Under the pieces are notes generated by a model. It searched no databases. It worked only from the letters and a program-made list of their open reading frames with translations, and was not told where the DNA came from. Below, piece after piece: positions 42,750-56,100 of a stretch of 64,000 nucleotides of DNA. Where the stretch lies: the NCBI GenBank assembly GCA_901456055.1, contig CABDWT010000004.1, forward strand, positions 496,001 to 560,000, written 5' to 3'. The stretch's first letter is position 1. The number at the start of each line of letters is the position of its first letter. A program made the translations under genes and the position numbers. The stretch comes from Phytobacter ursingii (GTDB lineage Bacteria; Pseudomonadota; Gammaproteobacteria; Enterobacterales; Enterobacteriaceae).

Positions 42750-43973
42750 ATGAATACAGATACAAAAAAGATGATACTGGTGTCGGTGCTGTGTGGCCTG
42801 GGCTACATGATGTACTCCGTCGACCGTATGACTGTCTCCTCCGCCATTGGACTTATCGCGACGGATTTTGGGCTCGGTAGAGCCCAGTCCGGTATCCTGA
42901 TGAGTTCATTCTTCTATGGCTTTATTGGCTTCTTGTTTATCTCCGGGATCATTGCCGACAAACTCAGCGGCAAGCCGGTACTCATTCTTGGCTTAGTGAT
43001 GTTCTCGCTTGCGACGATCCTGACAGGGGTGGCGGGTAGCCTGACGTCGCTTATCTTTTACCGCGTAATGACCGGTATCGGCGAAGGCGTCTTCTGGCCC
43101 GCCGCATCGCTGGAAGTGGCCAACGTTACCACCGAAAAACAACGCACGACGGTGATGTCACTTTACTGGATGGGATACCCGATTGGCGGCTTCTTCGGTA
43201 CCTGGCTCGGCGCGATGCTCGGCCCGGTATACGGCTGGCGTGTCGTGTTTTATGTGGCCGGGGCGCTTGGCCTGCTGGTGGCGCTGGCGTACGCCGTGAT
43301 GGTGAAAAACGCGCCGAAAAAAGTGGTTGTCGCTACGACAAAAGAGAAAGTGCCATTAAAACAGCTGTTCCGTAACCAGTCCGTGATGCTGATGGCGTTC
43401 TATTACTTCCTGCTGCTGAGCGGCTGGTGGATTGTGCTGCTGTGGGCGCCGACCTTCCTGATGAATGTGAAACAGTTGCCAATCAGTACCGCAGGGACGA
43501 TTGCCAGCCTGCTGGGTCTGACCGGCGCACTGGGAGGCTTCCTGCTTGGGCGTTTGTGTGACCGTGGTGACTTCTCGCGTAAACGTGCGGTGCTGATTGG
43601 TATTACTCTGGCCAGCAGCCTGCTGATGGCGGCGATGGTGCTGCAACTGCCGGTCTTTGCGGTGGTGATTCTGGTGCTGTTCCTGGGCCTGCTTGGTTAT
43701 CCGATAACACCGCTGGTCCTCTCCTTTACCGCCGAACTGGTGCCGCCACAGCTTCGCGGCTCTGCCATTGGTTTTGTGATGAATGTCGGCATGACGGCCG
43801 GTGGGATTTCACCCGTCCTGGCGGGCTATTTCGCGGATAAATATTCCATGTCTGCCGTCTGGTTCGTCGCGGCCTGCGTGATGGTTGTCAGTTCGGTACT
43901 GCTGCTGGGAGTGCGTAAAGCGCCCAGGCCAGTGAAAGAGATGGAAATATCCGGCCTGTCATCACGCGTTTAA
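42750..43973 (+). CDS. Major facilitator superfamily permease
   Basis: The 407-aa protein has 12 hydrophobic helices in two halves with a charged central loop (about residues 190-210). The MFS signatures are visible: DKLSGKP after helix 2, a GEGVFWPAA segment in helix 4 and the CDRGDFSRKR loop in the second half. It looks like the anion/organic-acid cation symporter group, but glycosides or sugars remain possible. It is the only transporter in the operon, 57 bp after the TIM-barrel gene, so it probably imports the pathway substrate. Confidence 0.87.
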   Translation: MNTDTKKMILVSVLCGLGYMMYSVDRMTVSSAIGLIATDFGLGRAQSGILMSSFFYGFIGFLFISGIIADKLSGKPVLILGLVMFSLATILTGVAGSLTSLIFYRVMTGIGEGVFWPAASLEVANVTTEKQRTTVMSLYWMGYPIGGFFGTWLGAMLGPVYGWRVVFYVAGALGLLVALAYAVMVKNAPKKVVVATTKEKVPLKQLFRNQSVMLMAFYYFLLLSGWWIVLLWAPTFLMNVKQLPISTAGTIASLLGLTGALGGFLLGRLCDRGDFSRKRAVLIGITLASSLLMAAMVLQLPVFAVVILVLFLGLLGYPITPLVLSFTAELVPPQLRGSAIGFVMNVGMTAGGISPVLAGYFADKYSMSAVWFVAACVMVVSSVLLLGVRKAPRPVKEMEISGLSSRV

Positions 43974-43984
43974 CGAGGTAATAC

Positions 43985-46051
43985 ATGAGCACAGCGATCC
44001 CGCAATCGATCCTGGAAGCGCTTACGAATGTCTCCATGCCGCGTCACGTCACGATGGCGCAACCGCAACAGACGCTGGAGGTGGAGGGGTACCGCATTCC
44101 GGTTTACCACAGCGAGGTGTTAGTGGTCGGCAGCGGTGCCGCCGGGCTGCGCGCCGCAGTAGAGCTGCGGCGGCGCAAAGTGGACGTGCTGGTGGCGACA
44201 CAAACCTTGTTCTGGGGGACGTCGGCCTGTTCCGGTTCTGATAAACAGACCCTGCATACCGCCTCTACCAGCTTTCGCGGTGATAATTTTACGGCGCTTG
44301 CCAACGCCATTGGCGCCGGTGGCGCGATGGACGCCGACACGGCGTACGTGGAGGCGGTCGGTTCGGTGGAAGCCTTTATCGGCCTGAAAAGCATGGGGCT
44401 TCCCTTGCCGGAGGATCGTTACGGCGCCGTGTTGCGCTATCAGACCGATCACGATGAAGTGGGGCGCGCAACCAGCTGTGGGCCACGTACTTCCCGCCTG
44501 ATGGTCAAAGTGCTGGCGGAAGAGGCGGCGCTGCTGGGTGTGCCGTTTGTCGATCATGCGACGGCAGTGCGTCTGCTCACCGAAGGGGAAGGGGAGCAGC
44601 GCCGGGTTGCCGGGGTACTGGCCATTGTGAAAGGCGCTCGGCAGGAGGATAACCCGTGGGGGCTGTGCCTGATGCGCAGCGCGACGGTGGTCCTGGCGGC
44701 CGGTGGGCCGGGTGAACTGTTCCGCGACAGCGTCTACCCGAAACGGTGTTTTGGCTCGCTGGGGCTGGCGCTGGAGGCGGGGATTGCGACGGTCAACCTG
44801 ACGGAACATCAGTTTGGTATTGGCACGCGGCGCGATGAGTTCCCCTGGAATCTTTCCGGCACCTATGTGCAGAGCATGCCTTATATCTACTCGGTAGACG
44901 AGCAGGGCGAGGAGCATAACTTCCTTGCCCGCTACTATCGCACCACGCGTGAACTGGCCTCGAATATCTTCCGTAAAGGATATCAGTGGCCGATTCACGC
45001 CACGCGGATGCTGGATTTTGGCTCCAGCCTGGTGGATTTGGCAATCTACAATGAGTCGCAGTCCGGGCGTACTATCTACATGGATTTTAACCGCAATCCG
45101 CTGCCGGTGCCGGGTGATGAACCGTTCGCCCTCGGCAATCTGGATGAGGATGTGTACCACTATCTGCGCAATAACGATGCCTGTCTGGAGTTGCCCATCG
45201 CGCGCCTGCAACGGATGAACCCACTGGCCATAGAACTCTATAAGCATCACGGGCATGACCTGACCACCAAGCCGCTGCCGTTTAATGTGAACCACCAGCA
45301 TATGAATGGCGGGATTGCGGTGGATATATGGGGTCATTCGTCGTTAAGTGGCTGCTATGCGATTGGCGAAGCGGCGGGCACCCACGGGGTGACACGCCCC
45401 GGCGGCGCGGCGCTGAATGCCGGGCAGGTTTTCGCGCTGCGCTGTGCGAAGCATATTGCGGCGACGCCGCGCGTCGCATCGGACTCCCTTTTTGCCCGCG
45501 AAACGGCCGAACTCCTGCAGCAGATCCAGCATGACAGCAGCCATCCTCAGGCGCTGCGGATTGATGATATTCGCGACGAAATCCAGCAGCGCATGAGTGA
45601 GCGTGCCGGGTTTGTCTGCGATGCCGCGCAGGTACCTGACGCCGTTGAGGCGGCACGTCGACTCAATCAACGTATTGCGCAAAACGGGGTGGCAATAACC
45701 CATCCGAACCAGACGGCGTTTAGCCTCCAGTGGCGGCAGATGGCGCTGGCATCGGAAGCCTTACTGGTGGCGCTGGAAAACTATATTGCCCGCGGCGGCG
45801 GCAGTCGCGGCGCGAGGATGTTGTGCTCGGCGCAGGGAGATGTCGCGCCGCAAACGCGCGAAGGCGTAATGTCTGAGTTTCGTTTCATCTCTGAAAAGGC
45901 GGAGCACCGGCAGGAGCAAATACAGGTGACATGGCGCAACGGCGAGTTTATTGTCGATCGGCGGCCATTACGCGCACTTGACGATCTTTCGACGATCTTT
46001 TTTGAGAAGAGCTGGCCGGATTATCTTACGGAGGAGATCTACCGGTGTTAA
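43985..46051 (+). CDS. Fumarate-reductase/succinate-dehydrogenase-type FAD flavoprotein
   Basis: The 688-aa protein opens with a dinucleotide-binding motif (VVGSGAAGLRAAVE, residues 47-60) and has the long FAD-binding and capping domains of the fumarate reductase/L-aspartate oxidase family. A late HGVTRPGGAALNAG segment (about 467-480) matches the family motif that closes the FAD site and carries an arginine. A helical C-terminal domain follows. No iron-sulfur or membrane-anchor partner is encoded beside it, so its electron acceptor is open: oxygen, quinone or a flavodoxin. It is the last operon gene, 11 bp after the permease. The role is unassigned; oxidation of an imported substrate is an inference. 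Confidence 0.83.
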   Translation: MSTAIPQSILEALTNVSMPRHVTMAQPQQTLEVEGYRIPVYHSEVLVVGSGAAGLRAAVELRRRKVDVLVATQTLFWGTSACSGSDKQTLHTASTSFRGDNFTALANAIGAGGAMDADTAYVEAVGSVEAFIGLKSMGLPLPEDRYGAVLRYQTDHDEVGRATSCGPRTSRLMVKVLAEEAALLGVPFVDHATAVRLLTEGEGEQRRVAGVLAIVKGARQEDNPWGLCLMRSATVVLAAGGPGELFRDSVYPKRCFGSLGLALEAGIATVNLTEHQFGIGTRRDEFPWNLSGTYVQSMPYIYSVDEQGEEHNFLARYYRTTRELASNIFRKGYQWPIHATRMLDFGSSLVDLAIYNESQSGRTIYMDFNRNPLPVPGDEPFALGNLDEDVYHYLRNNDACLELPIARLQRMNPLAIELYKHHGHDLTTKPLPFNVNHQHMNGGIAVDIWGHSSLSGCYAIGEAAGTHGVTRPGGAALNAGQVFALRCAKHIAATPRVASDSLFARETAELLQQIQHDSSHPQALRIDDIRDEIQQRMSERAGFVCDAAQVPDAVEAARRLNQRIAQNGVAITHPNQTAFSLQWRQMALASEALLVALENYIARGGGSRGARMLCSAQGDVAPQTREGVMSEFRFISEKAEHRQEQIQVTWRNGEFIVDRRPLRALDDLSTIFFEKSWPDYLTEEIYRC

Positions 46052-46057
46052 TACCTT

Positions 46058-46107
46058 GCCCAGGTTACGTGAGTGCGCGTAGCCTGGGTAAGCGAAGCGC
46101 CACCCGG
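46058..46107. repeat. REP-like palindromic element
   Basis: Two adjoining hairpins are seen. CCCAGGTTACG pairs with CGTAGCCTGGG (46059-46088), then CCTGGGT-AAGCGAAGCGCC-ACCCGG (46083-46106). The second resembles the enterobacterial REP unit with a GCGAAGCGC core. It lies between the catabolic operon and nanR, at the boundary of the accessory segment. Confidence 0.65.
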
Positions 46108-46210
46108 AAATAGCCCTGCTCACCGACTTCCCCCTCTGGCGCTCACTTCGCCAGTCAGATATTCCTGTGATATGATGAAGTTGCTGTCACATTCGTCACA
46201 CTCCACTGCC

Positions 46211-47002
46211 ATGAGCGCTATGAAATCATCGGATTCGCACGCTGAAAACACTACTGAAAATGTCGGGCGCACGTTGCGTCGCCGTCCACTGGCGCGTAAA
46301 AAATTGTCCGAGATGGTAGAAGAAGAACTTGAGCAGATGATCCGCCGTCGGGAGTTTGCCGAAGGCGACGCGCTGCCCTCAGAGCGTGAGCTGATGGAGT
46401 TTTTCAACGTGGGGCGCCCTTCGGTGCGTGAAGCGCTGGCAGCGCTCAAACGTAAAGGGTTAGTGCAAATCAATAACGGCGAACGTGCCCGCGTTTCCCG
46501 TCCGTCTGCTGATACCATCATTGGCGAACTCTCTGGTATGGCGAAGGATTTCCTCTCCCGGCCTGGCGGTATCGCCCATTTTGAGCAGCTTCGTCTGTTT
46601 TTCGAATCCAGCCTTGTGCGTCATGCGGCGGAACACGCCACGGATGCGCAGATTGAACGTCTCGGTAAGGCGCTGGAGCTGAACAGCCAGGCGCTGGATG
46701 ACAACGCGCTATTTATTCGCTCCGATGTAGAATTCCACCGTGTTTTAGCCGAAATCCCCGGTAATCCTATCTTTCTGACGATCCATGTCGCCCTGCTTGA
46801 CTGGCTGATCGCTGCACGTCCCACGGTGCCGGAAAAAGATCTGCATCAGCACAATAATGTGAGCTACCAGCAGCATATTGAGATCGTCAACGCTATCCGC
46901 CAGCGCGACCCTGATGCCGCCGATCGCGCGTTGCATACCCATCTCAACAGCGTTTTCGCCACCTGGCACGCCTTCGATAAACAGCAAAAATCTCGCAACT
47001 GA
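46211..47002 (+). CDS. nanR: NanR, GntR/FadR-type repressor of sialic acid genes
   Basis: NanR represses the nan genes and is released by N-acetylneuraminate. The start at [13 protein letters not shown] gives 263 residues, the E. coli length, and aligns with the E. coli start; earlier in-frame ATG codons lack homology. The N-terminal winged helix (about 35-105, [22 protein letters not shown]) and the all-helical FadR-type effector domain with its metal-binding histidines are clear. It lies directly upstream of nanA with the operator between. Confidence 0.96.
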   Translation: MSAMKSSDSHAENTTENVGRTLRRRPLARKKLSEMVEEELEQMIRRREFAEGDALPSERELMEFFNVGRPSVREALAALKRKGLVQINNGERARVSRPSADTIIGELSGMAKDFLSRPGGIAHFEQLRLFFESSLVRHAAEHATDAQIERLGKALELNSQALDDNALFIRSDVEFHRVLAEIPGNPIFLTIHVALLDWLIAARPTVPEKDLHQHNNVSYQQHIEIVNAIRQRDPDAADRALHTHLNSVFATWHAFDKQQKSRN

Positions 47003-47090
47003 TCGCCCGATCCCTTTTTCATGCTAACGATCGTTTAGTGCGTTAGATCCCATTTAGCGTTTTCTCATCCCGATGGCGATCATTTGTACT

Positions 47091-47113
47091 GGTATAATAG
47101 GTATAAAGGTATA
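47091..47113 (+). promoter_or_regulatory. NanR operator (three GGTATA repeats)
   Basis: Three direct GGTATA repeats start at 47091, 47100 and 47108. This matches the E. coli nanA operator in number and spacing (9 and 8 bp). It ends 34 bp before the nanA start. Confidence 0.93.
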
Positions 47114-47147
47114 TAGTCAAACCGACATGATACGACAGGAGAAGAGG

Positions 47148-48053
47148 ATGAGTGCTCAGTTAAGAGGGGTAATGGCCGCGCTGCTGACTCCGTTTGATGC
47201 CAGCGAAAAGCTGGATACCGAAAGCCTGCGCCGTCTGGTGCGGTTTAATATCGACCAGGGGATCGATGGGCTGTATGTGGGGGGATCTACCGGGGAAGCG
47301 TTTGTACAAAGCATCGCCGAACGCGAACAGGTTCTGGAGATCGTCGCCGAAGAGGCGAAAGGAAAGCTAACGCTTATTGCCCATGTCGGTACTGTCAGTA
47401 CCCATGAAAGCCAGCAACTTGCCCGTGCCGCCAGTCGTTATGGCTTTGATGCGGTATCTGCCGTTACTCCGTTCTACTATCCGTTCAGCTTTGAAGAGCA
47501 CTGTGACCACTATCGTGCGGTAATCGACGCTGCTGATGGGCTACCGATGGTGGTCTATAACATTCCGGCTTTGAGTGGCGTGAAACTCACGCTGGATCAA
47601 ATCGACACGCTGGTCACCCTGCCAGGCGTGGGGGCGTTGAAACAAACATCGGGCGATCTCTTCCAGATGGAGCAGATCCGCCGGGCGCATCCCGATCTGG
47701 TGCTCTATAACGGTTATGACGAGATTTTTGCTTCCGGGCTGATGGCGGGCGCGGATGGCGGTATCGGCAGTACTTACAACATTATGGGCTGGCGTTACCA
47801 GGGGATCGTCCGCGCGTTGCAAAAGGGGGACATAGCGACTGCGCAGCGCCTGCAAGGGCAGTGCAATGAGGTTATTGATTTGCTGATTACCGTGGGCGTC
47901 TTCCGTGGGTTGAAAACGGTGCTGCACTATATGGATGTGCTGGCGGTACCGCTGTGCCGTAAGCCGTTTGCCCCGGTTGCGGAAAAATACTTGCCAGAAC
48001 TCAAAGCGCTGGCGGCAGCACTGCAACAAGAGCAAGAACAACAACAACAGTGA
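47148..48053 (+). CDS. nanA: N-acetylneuraminate lyase
   Basis: NanA splits N-acetylneuraminate to N-acetylmannosamine and pyruvate through a Schiff base. The 301-aa class I aldolase has the catalytic Lys165 (GALKQTSGD) and Tyr137 ([10 protein letters not shown]) and the pyruvate-site GGSTGEA. The start at [17 protein letters not shown] follows a purine-rich site and fits the family. The C-terminus is unusual: a glutamine-rich end (QQEQEQQQQ) replaces the E. coli tail. It is first in nanATEK-nanQ. Confidence 0.96.
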   Translation: MSAQLRGVMAALLTPFDASEKLDTESLRRLVRFNIDQGIDGLYVGGSTGEAFVQSIAEREQVLEIVAEEAKGKLTLIAHVGTVSTHESQQLARAASRYGFDAVSAVTPFYYPFSFEEHCDHYRAVIDAADGLPMVVYNIPALSGVKLTLDQIDTLVTLPGVGALKQTSGDLFQMEQIRRAHPDLVLYNGYDEIFASGLMAGADGGIGSTYNIMGWRYQGIVRALQKGDIATAQRLQGQCNEVIDLLITVGVFRGLKTVLHYMDVLAVPLCRKPFAPVAEKYLPELKALAAALQQEQEQQQQ

Positions 48054-48063
48054 TTCGGGCCGT

Positions 48064-48093
48064 CTGCCCGGAGGCCCCACGCTGACCGGGCAG
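48064..48093 (+). other. Intercistronic hairpin between nanA and nanT
   Basis: CTGCCCGG pairs with CCGGGCAG around a 14-nt loop, without a T-run. It may stabilise the nanA mRNA end and set the ratio of lyase to transporter. Confidence 0.5.
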
Positions 48094-48159
48094 GCAGAGC
48101 CGTGCTTAACTCTGTCGGTCTACAAAAGTGATGGGTAATGCCCGTCGCGGGAGTATCAC

Positions 48160-49650
48160 ATGAGTACTGCTATGCAAAATATCCCGTGGTATCGCCACCT
48201 CAATCGGGCGCAGTGGCGGGCTTTCTTCGCCGCCTGGCTGGGCTATCTGCTTGATGGTTTTGATTTTGTCCTTATCGCGCTGGTGTTAACAGAAATTCAA
48301 AGCGAGTTTGGGTTAACGACGGTGCAGGCGGCAAGCCTCATCTCCGCTGCTTTTATTTCCCGTTGGTTTGGCGGACTAATGCTGGGCGCAATGGGCGATC
48401 GCTACGGCCGACGGCTGGCGATGGTCACCAGTATTCTTTTGTTTTCTTGCGGTACGCTGGCCTGTGGGCTGGCTCCAGGTTATACCACCATGTTTATCGC
48501 CCGTCTGGTGATCGGTATGGGGATGGCAGGCGAGTATGGCTCCAGCGCGACCTATGTGATTGAAAGCTGGCCCAGGCATCTGCGTAACAAGGCCAGCGGT
48601 TTTTTGATTTCTGGTTTCTCTGTCGGGGCGGTTATTGCAGCGCAGGTTTATAGCCTGGTGGTGCCGGTCTGGGGCTGGCGGGCTCTGTTCTTTATTGGCA
48701 TTTTGCCTATCGTCTTTGCCCTGTGGCTGAGGAAAAACATTCCGGAAGCCGAAGACTGGAAAGAGAGGCATGCGGGTAAAGCGCCGGTACGTACGATGGT
48801 CGATATTCTCTACCGTGGCAAATTTCGCCTGATAAACGTGGCGATGACGGTGATTGCGGCGCTCTCTCTCTGGTACTGCTTTGCCGGTCAAATGAAAAAC
48901 GCGGCGCTGGTGGCGCTTTTGGGTTTGGCGTGCGCCTTTATTTTTATCAGTTTTATGGTGCAAAGCAGCGGCAAACGCTGGCCGACCGGCGTGATGTTAA
49001 TGGTGGTCGTGCTCTTTGCTTTTCTCTACTCCTGGCCTATTCAGGCGCTGCTGCCAACGTATCTAAAAACCGAACTGGCTTATTCTCCTTCTACGGTCGC
49101 CCGGGTGCTCTTTTTTAGTGGGTTTGGGGCGGCGGTTGGCTGCTGCGTGGGCGGCTTCCTGGGGGACTGGCTGGGCACGCGTAAAGCCTATGTCTATAGC
49201 CTGCTTGCCTCGCAAATCCTGATCATCCCGGTGTTTGCCATTGGTGGAACCAGCGTCTGGGTACTGGGGTTTTTGCTCTTCTTTCAGCAAATGTTGGGGC
49301 AGGGGATCTCCGGGATTCTGCCTAAGCTTATCGGGGGCTATTTCGATACCGACCAGCGTGCGGCAGGGCTGGGATTTACCTACAACGTCGGGGCGCTGGG
49401 CGGCGCGCTGGCTCCAATCCTGGGAGCGCTGATCGCCCAGCGTCTGCATCTGGGCACCGCGTTAGGCGCACTCTCCTTTAGCCTGACCTTTGTGGTGATC
49501 GTGCTGATTGGTCTGGATATGCCCTCGCGCGTGCAGCGCTGGCTGCGTCCGGAAGCGCTGCGTACGCATGATGCGATCGATGGCAAACCATTCAGCGGTG
49601 CGCTGGGTCGCGACGGTGCGAAGAACGGATTATTAAAAACGAAAGGATAA
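48160..49650 (+). CDS. nanT: NanT, sialic acid:proton symporter
   Basis: NanT imports N-acetylneuraminate with protons. The 496 residues equal E. coli NanT and, unlike most MFS members, it has 14 helices, two of them central (about residues 225-265). The sugar-porter type [10 protein letters not shown] loop lies near residue 80. It starts behind CGGGAG, 106 bp after nanA, and precedes nanE by 7 bp. Confidence 0.97.
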   Translation: MSTAMQNIPWYRHLNRAQWRAFFAAWLGYLLDGFDFVLIALVLTEIQSEFGLTTVQAASLISAAFISRWFGGLMLGAMGDRYGRRLAMVTSILLFSCGTLACGLAPGYTTMFIARLVIGMGMAGEYGSSATYVIESWPRHLRNKASGFLISGFSVGAVIAAQVYSLVVPVWGWRALFFIGILPIVFALWLRKNIPEAEDWKERHAGKAPVRTMVDILYRGKFRLINVAMTVIAALSLWYCFAGQMKNAALVALLGLACAFIFISFMVQSSGKRWPTGVMLMVVVLFAFLYSWPIQALLPTYLKTELAYSPSTVARVLFFSGFGAAVGCCVGGFLGDWLGTRKAYVYSLLASQILIIPVFAIGGTSVWVLGFLLFFQQMLGQGISGILPKLIGGYFDTDQRAAGLGFTYNVGALGGALAPILGALIAQRLHLGTALGALSFSLTFVVIVLIGLDMPSRVQRWLRPEALRTHDAIDGKPFSGALGRDGAKNGLLKTKG

Positions 49651-49657
49651 CTGAGAC

Positions 49658-51693
<2,036 letters not shown>

Positions 51694-51695
<2 letters not shown>

Positions 51696-51728
51696 AAAAA
51701 GCCGGATAAACAGTTATCCGGCTTTTAT
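51694..51728. terminator. Bidirectional terminator between nanQ and gltD
   Basis: GCCGGATAA pairs with TTATCCGGC around a tiny loop, with seven A residues on the left and TTTT on the right. It serves the nan operon and convergent gltBD. Confidence 0.92.
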
Positions 51729-51746
51729 TGTCAACGCAAAAGAAAC

Positions 51747-53174
<1,428 letters not shown>

Positions 53175-56100
53175 TTACTGCGCCTGCACACGCAGCTCTG
53201 CTGCGCTACGACTACGATGACCCAACAGTGCTTTCACATCACTGGACTTCGGTTTAACCAGTGCGAATTTCTCTGCGAAGGCTGGCCAGTTCGCCAGAAT
53301 CTCTTCGCCGCGAGAAGAACCGGTATGGTGCACATGCTCGGTAATCAGCCCGCGCAGATGCTCTTCGTGGATGGCGAGGTCATCGACGCTCAGCACTTCC
53401 ACCAGTTCCGGGTTCACACGTTTGCGGAACTCGCCGTCTTCATCCAGCACATAGGCGAAGCCGCCGGTCATCCCTGCGCCAAAGTTCACGCCTGTTTTAC
53501 CGAGGATACAGACAATACCACCGGTCATGTATTCACAACCGTTATCGCCAATGCCTTCCACAACAGTAATCGCGCCGGAGTTACGCACGCCGAAACGTTC
53601 ACCCGCACGGCCTGCGGCATACAGACGACCACCCGTTGCGCCATACAGGCAGGTGTTACCGATTATGCTGGCCTCGTGGCTACGATAAGCAGAGCCTACC
53701 GGCGGACGTACCGCGACTAAACCGCCTGCCATGCCCTTGCCGACATAGTCGTTGGCATCGCCAGTCAGGTACAGCTCAACGCCACCGGCATTCCAGACGC
53801 CAAAGCTCTGGCCTGCTGTGCCGCTAAAGTGAACGGTAATCGGATCCGCCGCCAGCCCTTGATCGCCATGCGTCTGCGCGATGTAGCCAGACAGCGACGC
53901 GCCGACAGAACGGTCCGTGTTGCGGATATCAAACCAGAAAGTTTTGCTCTGGCGTTCATCAACAAACGGTTTGGCCTGCTGCAGTAACTGCGCGTTCAGT
54001 ACGCCGTTGTCAAAGGGCGGGTTGTTTTCCGTGCAGTACAGCGCTTTGCCTGGATGCGGCTCGGCGGTTTCCAGCAGTTTCGACAGATCCAGCTTCTGTT
54101 GTTTGGCGGTAAATCCGTCCAGCTCTTTGAGCAGGTCGGTACGACCAATCAAATCCACCAGGCGTTTAACGCCCAGTTGCGCCATTAACTCACGCACTTC
54201 ACGGGCGATAAATTCAAAGTAGTTGGTCACTTTGAACGGCAGACCGTGGTAGTGGTTTTTACGCAGTTTTTCATCCTGAGTTGCTACGCCGGTTGCGCAG
54301 TTGTTCAGGTGGCAAATACGCAGGTATTTACAGCCCAGCGCCACCATCGGGCCAGTACCAAAGCCGAAGCTTTCGGCGCCGAGGATTGCCGCTTTGATGA
54401 TGTCCTGTCCGGTTTTCAGACCGCCATCCGTTTGTAAACGAATTTTGTGGCGCAGACCGTTGGCCACCAGCGCCTGTTGGGTTTCCACCAGGCCCAGTTC
54501 CCACGGACAACCCGCGTATTTCACCGATGACAGCGGGCTTGCGCCGGTACCGCCATCGTAACCAGCGATGGTGATGAGATCCGCATAAGCTTTTGCCACG
54601 CCGGTCGCAATGGTGCCGACGCCCGGTTCGGAAACCAGCTTCACGGAGATCATCGCTTTCGGGTTGACCTGTTTCAGGTCGAAAATCAGTTGCGCCAGAT
54701 CCTCGATAGAGTAGATATCGTGGTGCGGCGGCGGGGAAATCAGCGTCACGCCCGGTACGGAATAGCGCAGTTTAGCGATATACGGGGTCACTTTATCCCC
54801 CGGTAACTGACCGCCTTCACCCGGTTTCGCACCCTGAGCGACTTTAATCTGAATCACGTCAGCATTGACCAGATACGCCGGGGTCACACCGAAGCGGCCG
54901 GAGGCGACCTGTTTGATGCGTGACACTTTGTTGGTGCCATAGCGTGCCGGGTCTTCGCCGCCTTCACCAGAGTTGGAGAAGCCGCCGAGGCTGTTCATGG
55001 CTTCTGCCAGCGCTTCATGCGCTTCCGGGCTCAATGCGCCGATGGACATTGCCGCGGTATCAAAGCGTTTAAACAGTTCGCTTGCCGGTTCAACGTCGTT
55101 GATGCTGACGGTTTCGCCGTTCGGCGTGATGGCCAGCAGGTCACGCAGGGTGGCCGCCGGGCGCTCATTCACCAGCTTCGCGTATTCCTGATAGTCTTTG
55201 TATTCCCCGCTCTGAACGGCTTGTTGCAGCGTGCGCACCACGTCCGGGTTATAGGCGTGATATTCACCGCCATGCACGTATTTCAGCAGACCACCCGCTT
55301 CGAGCGGTTTACGTGCCAGCCAGGCGCGTTTGGAGAGGTTCAGCAGATCCTGCTGGAAGTCCGCAAAACCTGCTCCACTGATGCGGCTGACCACGCCCTG
55401 GAAGCAGAGTTCGGACACCTCTTCATGCAGACCGACGGCTTCGAACAGTTTTGAGCAACGGTAAGAGGCAATCGTCGAGATGCCCATTTTGGACATGATC
55501 TTGTACAGCCCTTTGTTGATGCCGTTGCGGTAGTTCAGCATCACTGTGCGGTAATTCTTCTCAATGGCTTTGGTGTCGACCAGTTTCGCCAGTGTTTCAT
55601 AAGCCAGGTACGGATAAATCGCGGTGGCGCCGAAGCCCAGCAGCACAGCGAAGTGGTGCGGGTCGCGGGCGCTTGCGGTTTCTACGATGATGTTGGCATC
55701 GCAGCGCAGGCTTTTCTCAACCAGACGGGTCTGCACCGCGCCAACCGCCATCGGTGCCGGTACCGGCAGACGGTTTTTGGCGATGTTACGGTCAGACAGC
55801 ACCAGCAGCACGGTGCCGTTACGCACCATCTGTTCTGCTTTGTCGCACAGCGCTCTCACCGTCTCTTCCAGCGAGGTTTCGGTCACATCGAAGGTGATGT
55901 CCAGCACATCTGCGCGATAGTGCTCCTCTTTCATGGTGGTGAGCTGCGTGAAATCGGAGTACAGCAGGATCGGCGATTTGAAGCTCAGACGATGCGCCTG
56001 GCCTTCTGCTTCACAGAAGACGTTCATCTCGCGACCGATGCTGGTGGCCAGCGACATGACATGTGCTTCACGCAGCGGGTCGATTGGCGGGTTGGTCACC

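Noticed and set aside
44120-45337. Open frame of about 405 codons on the minus strand
   Set aside because: It lies wholly antisense to the flavoprotein gene, has no family signature and an arginine/histidine-rich composition, as expected for a mirror frame in GC-rich DNA.
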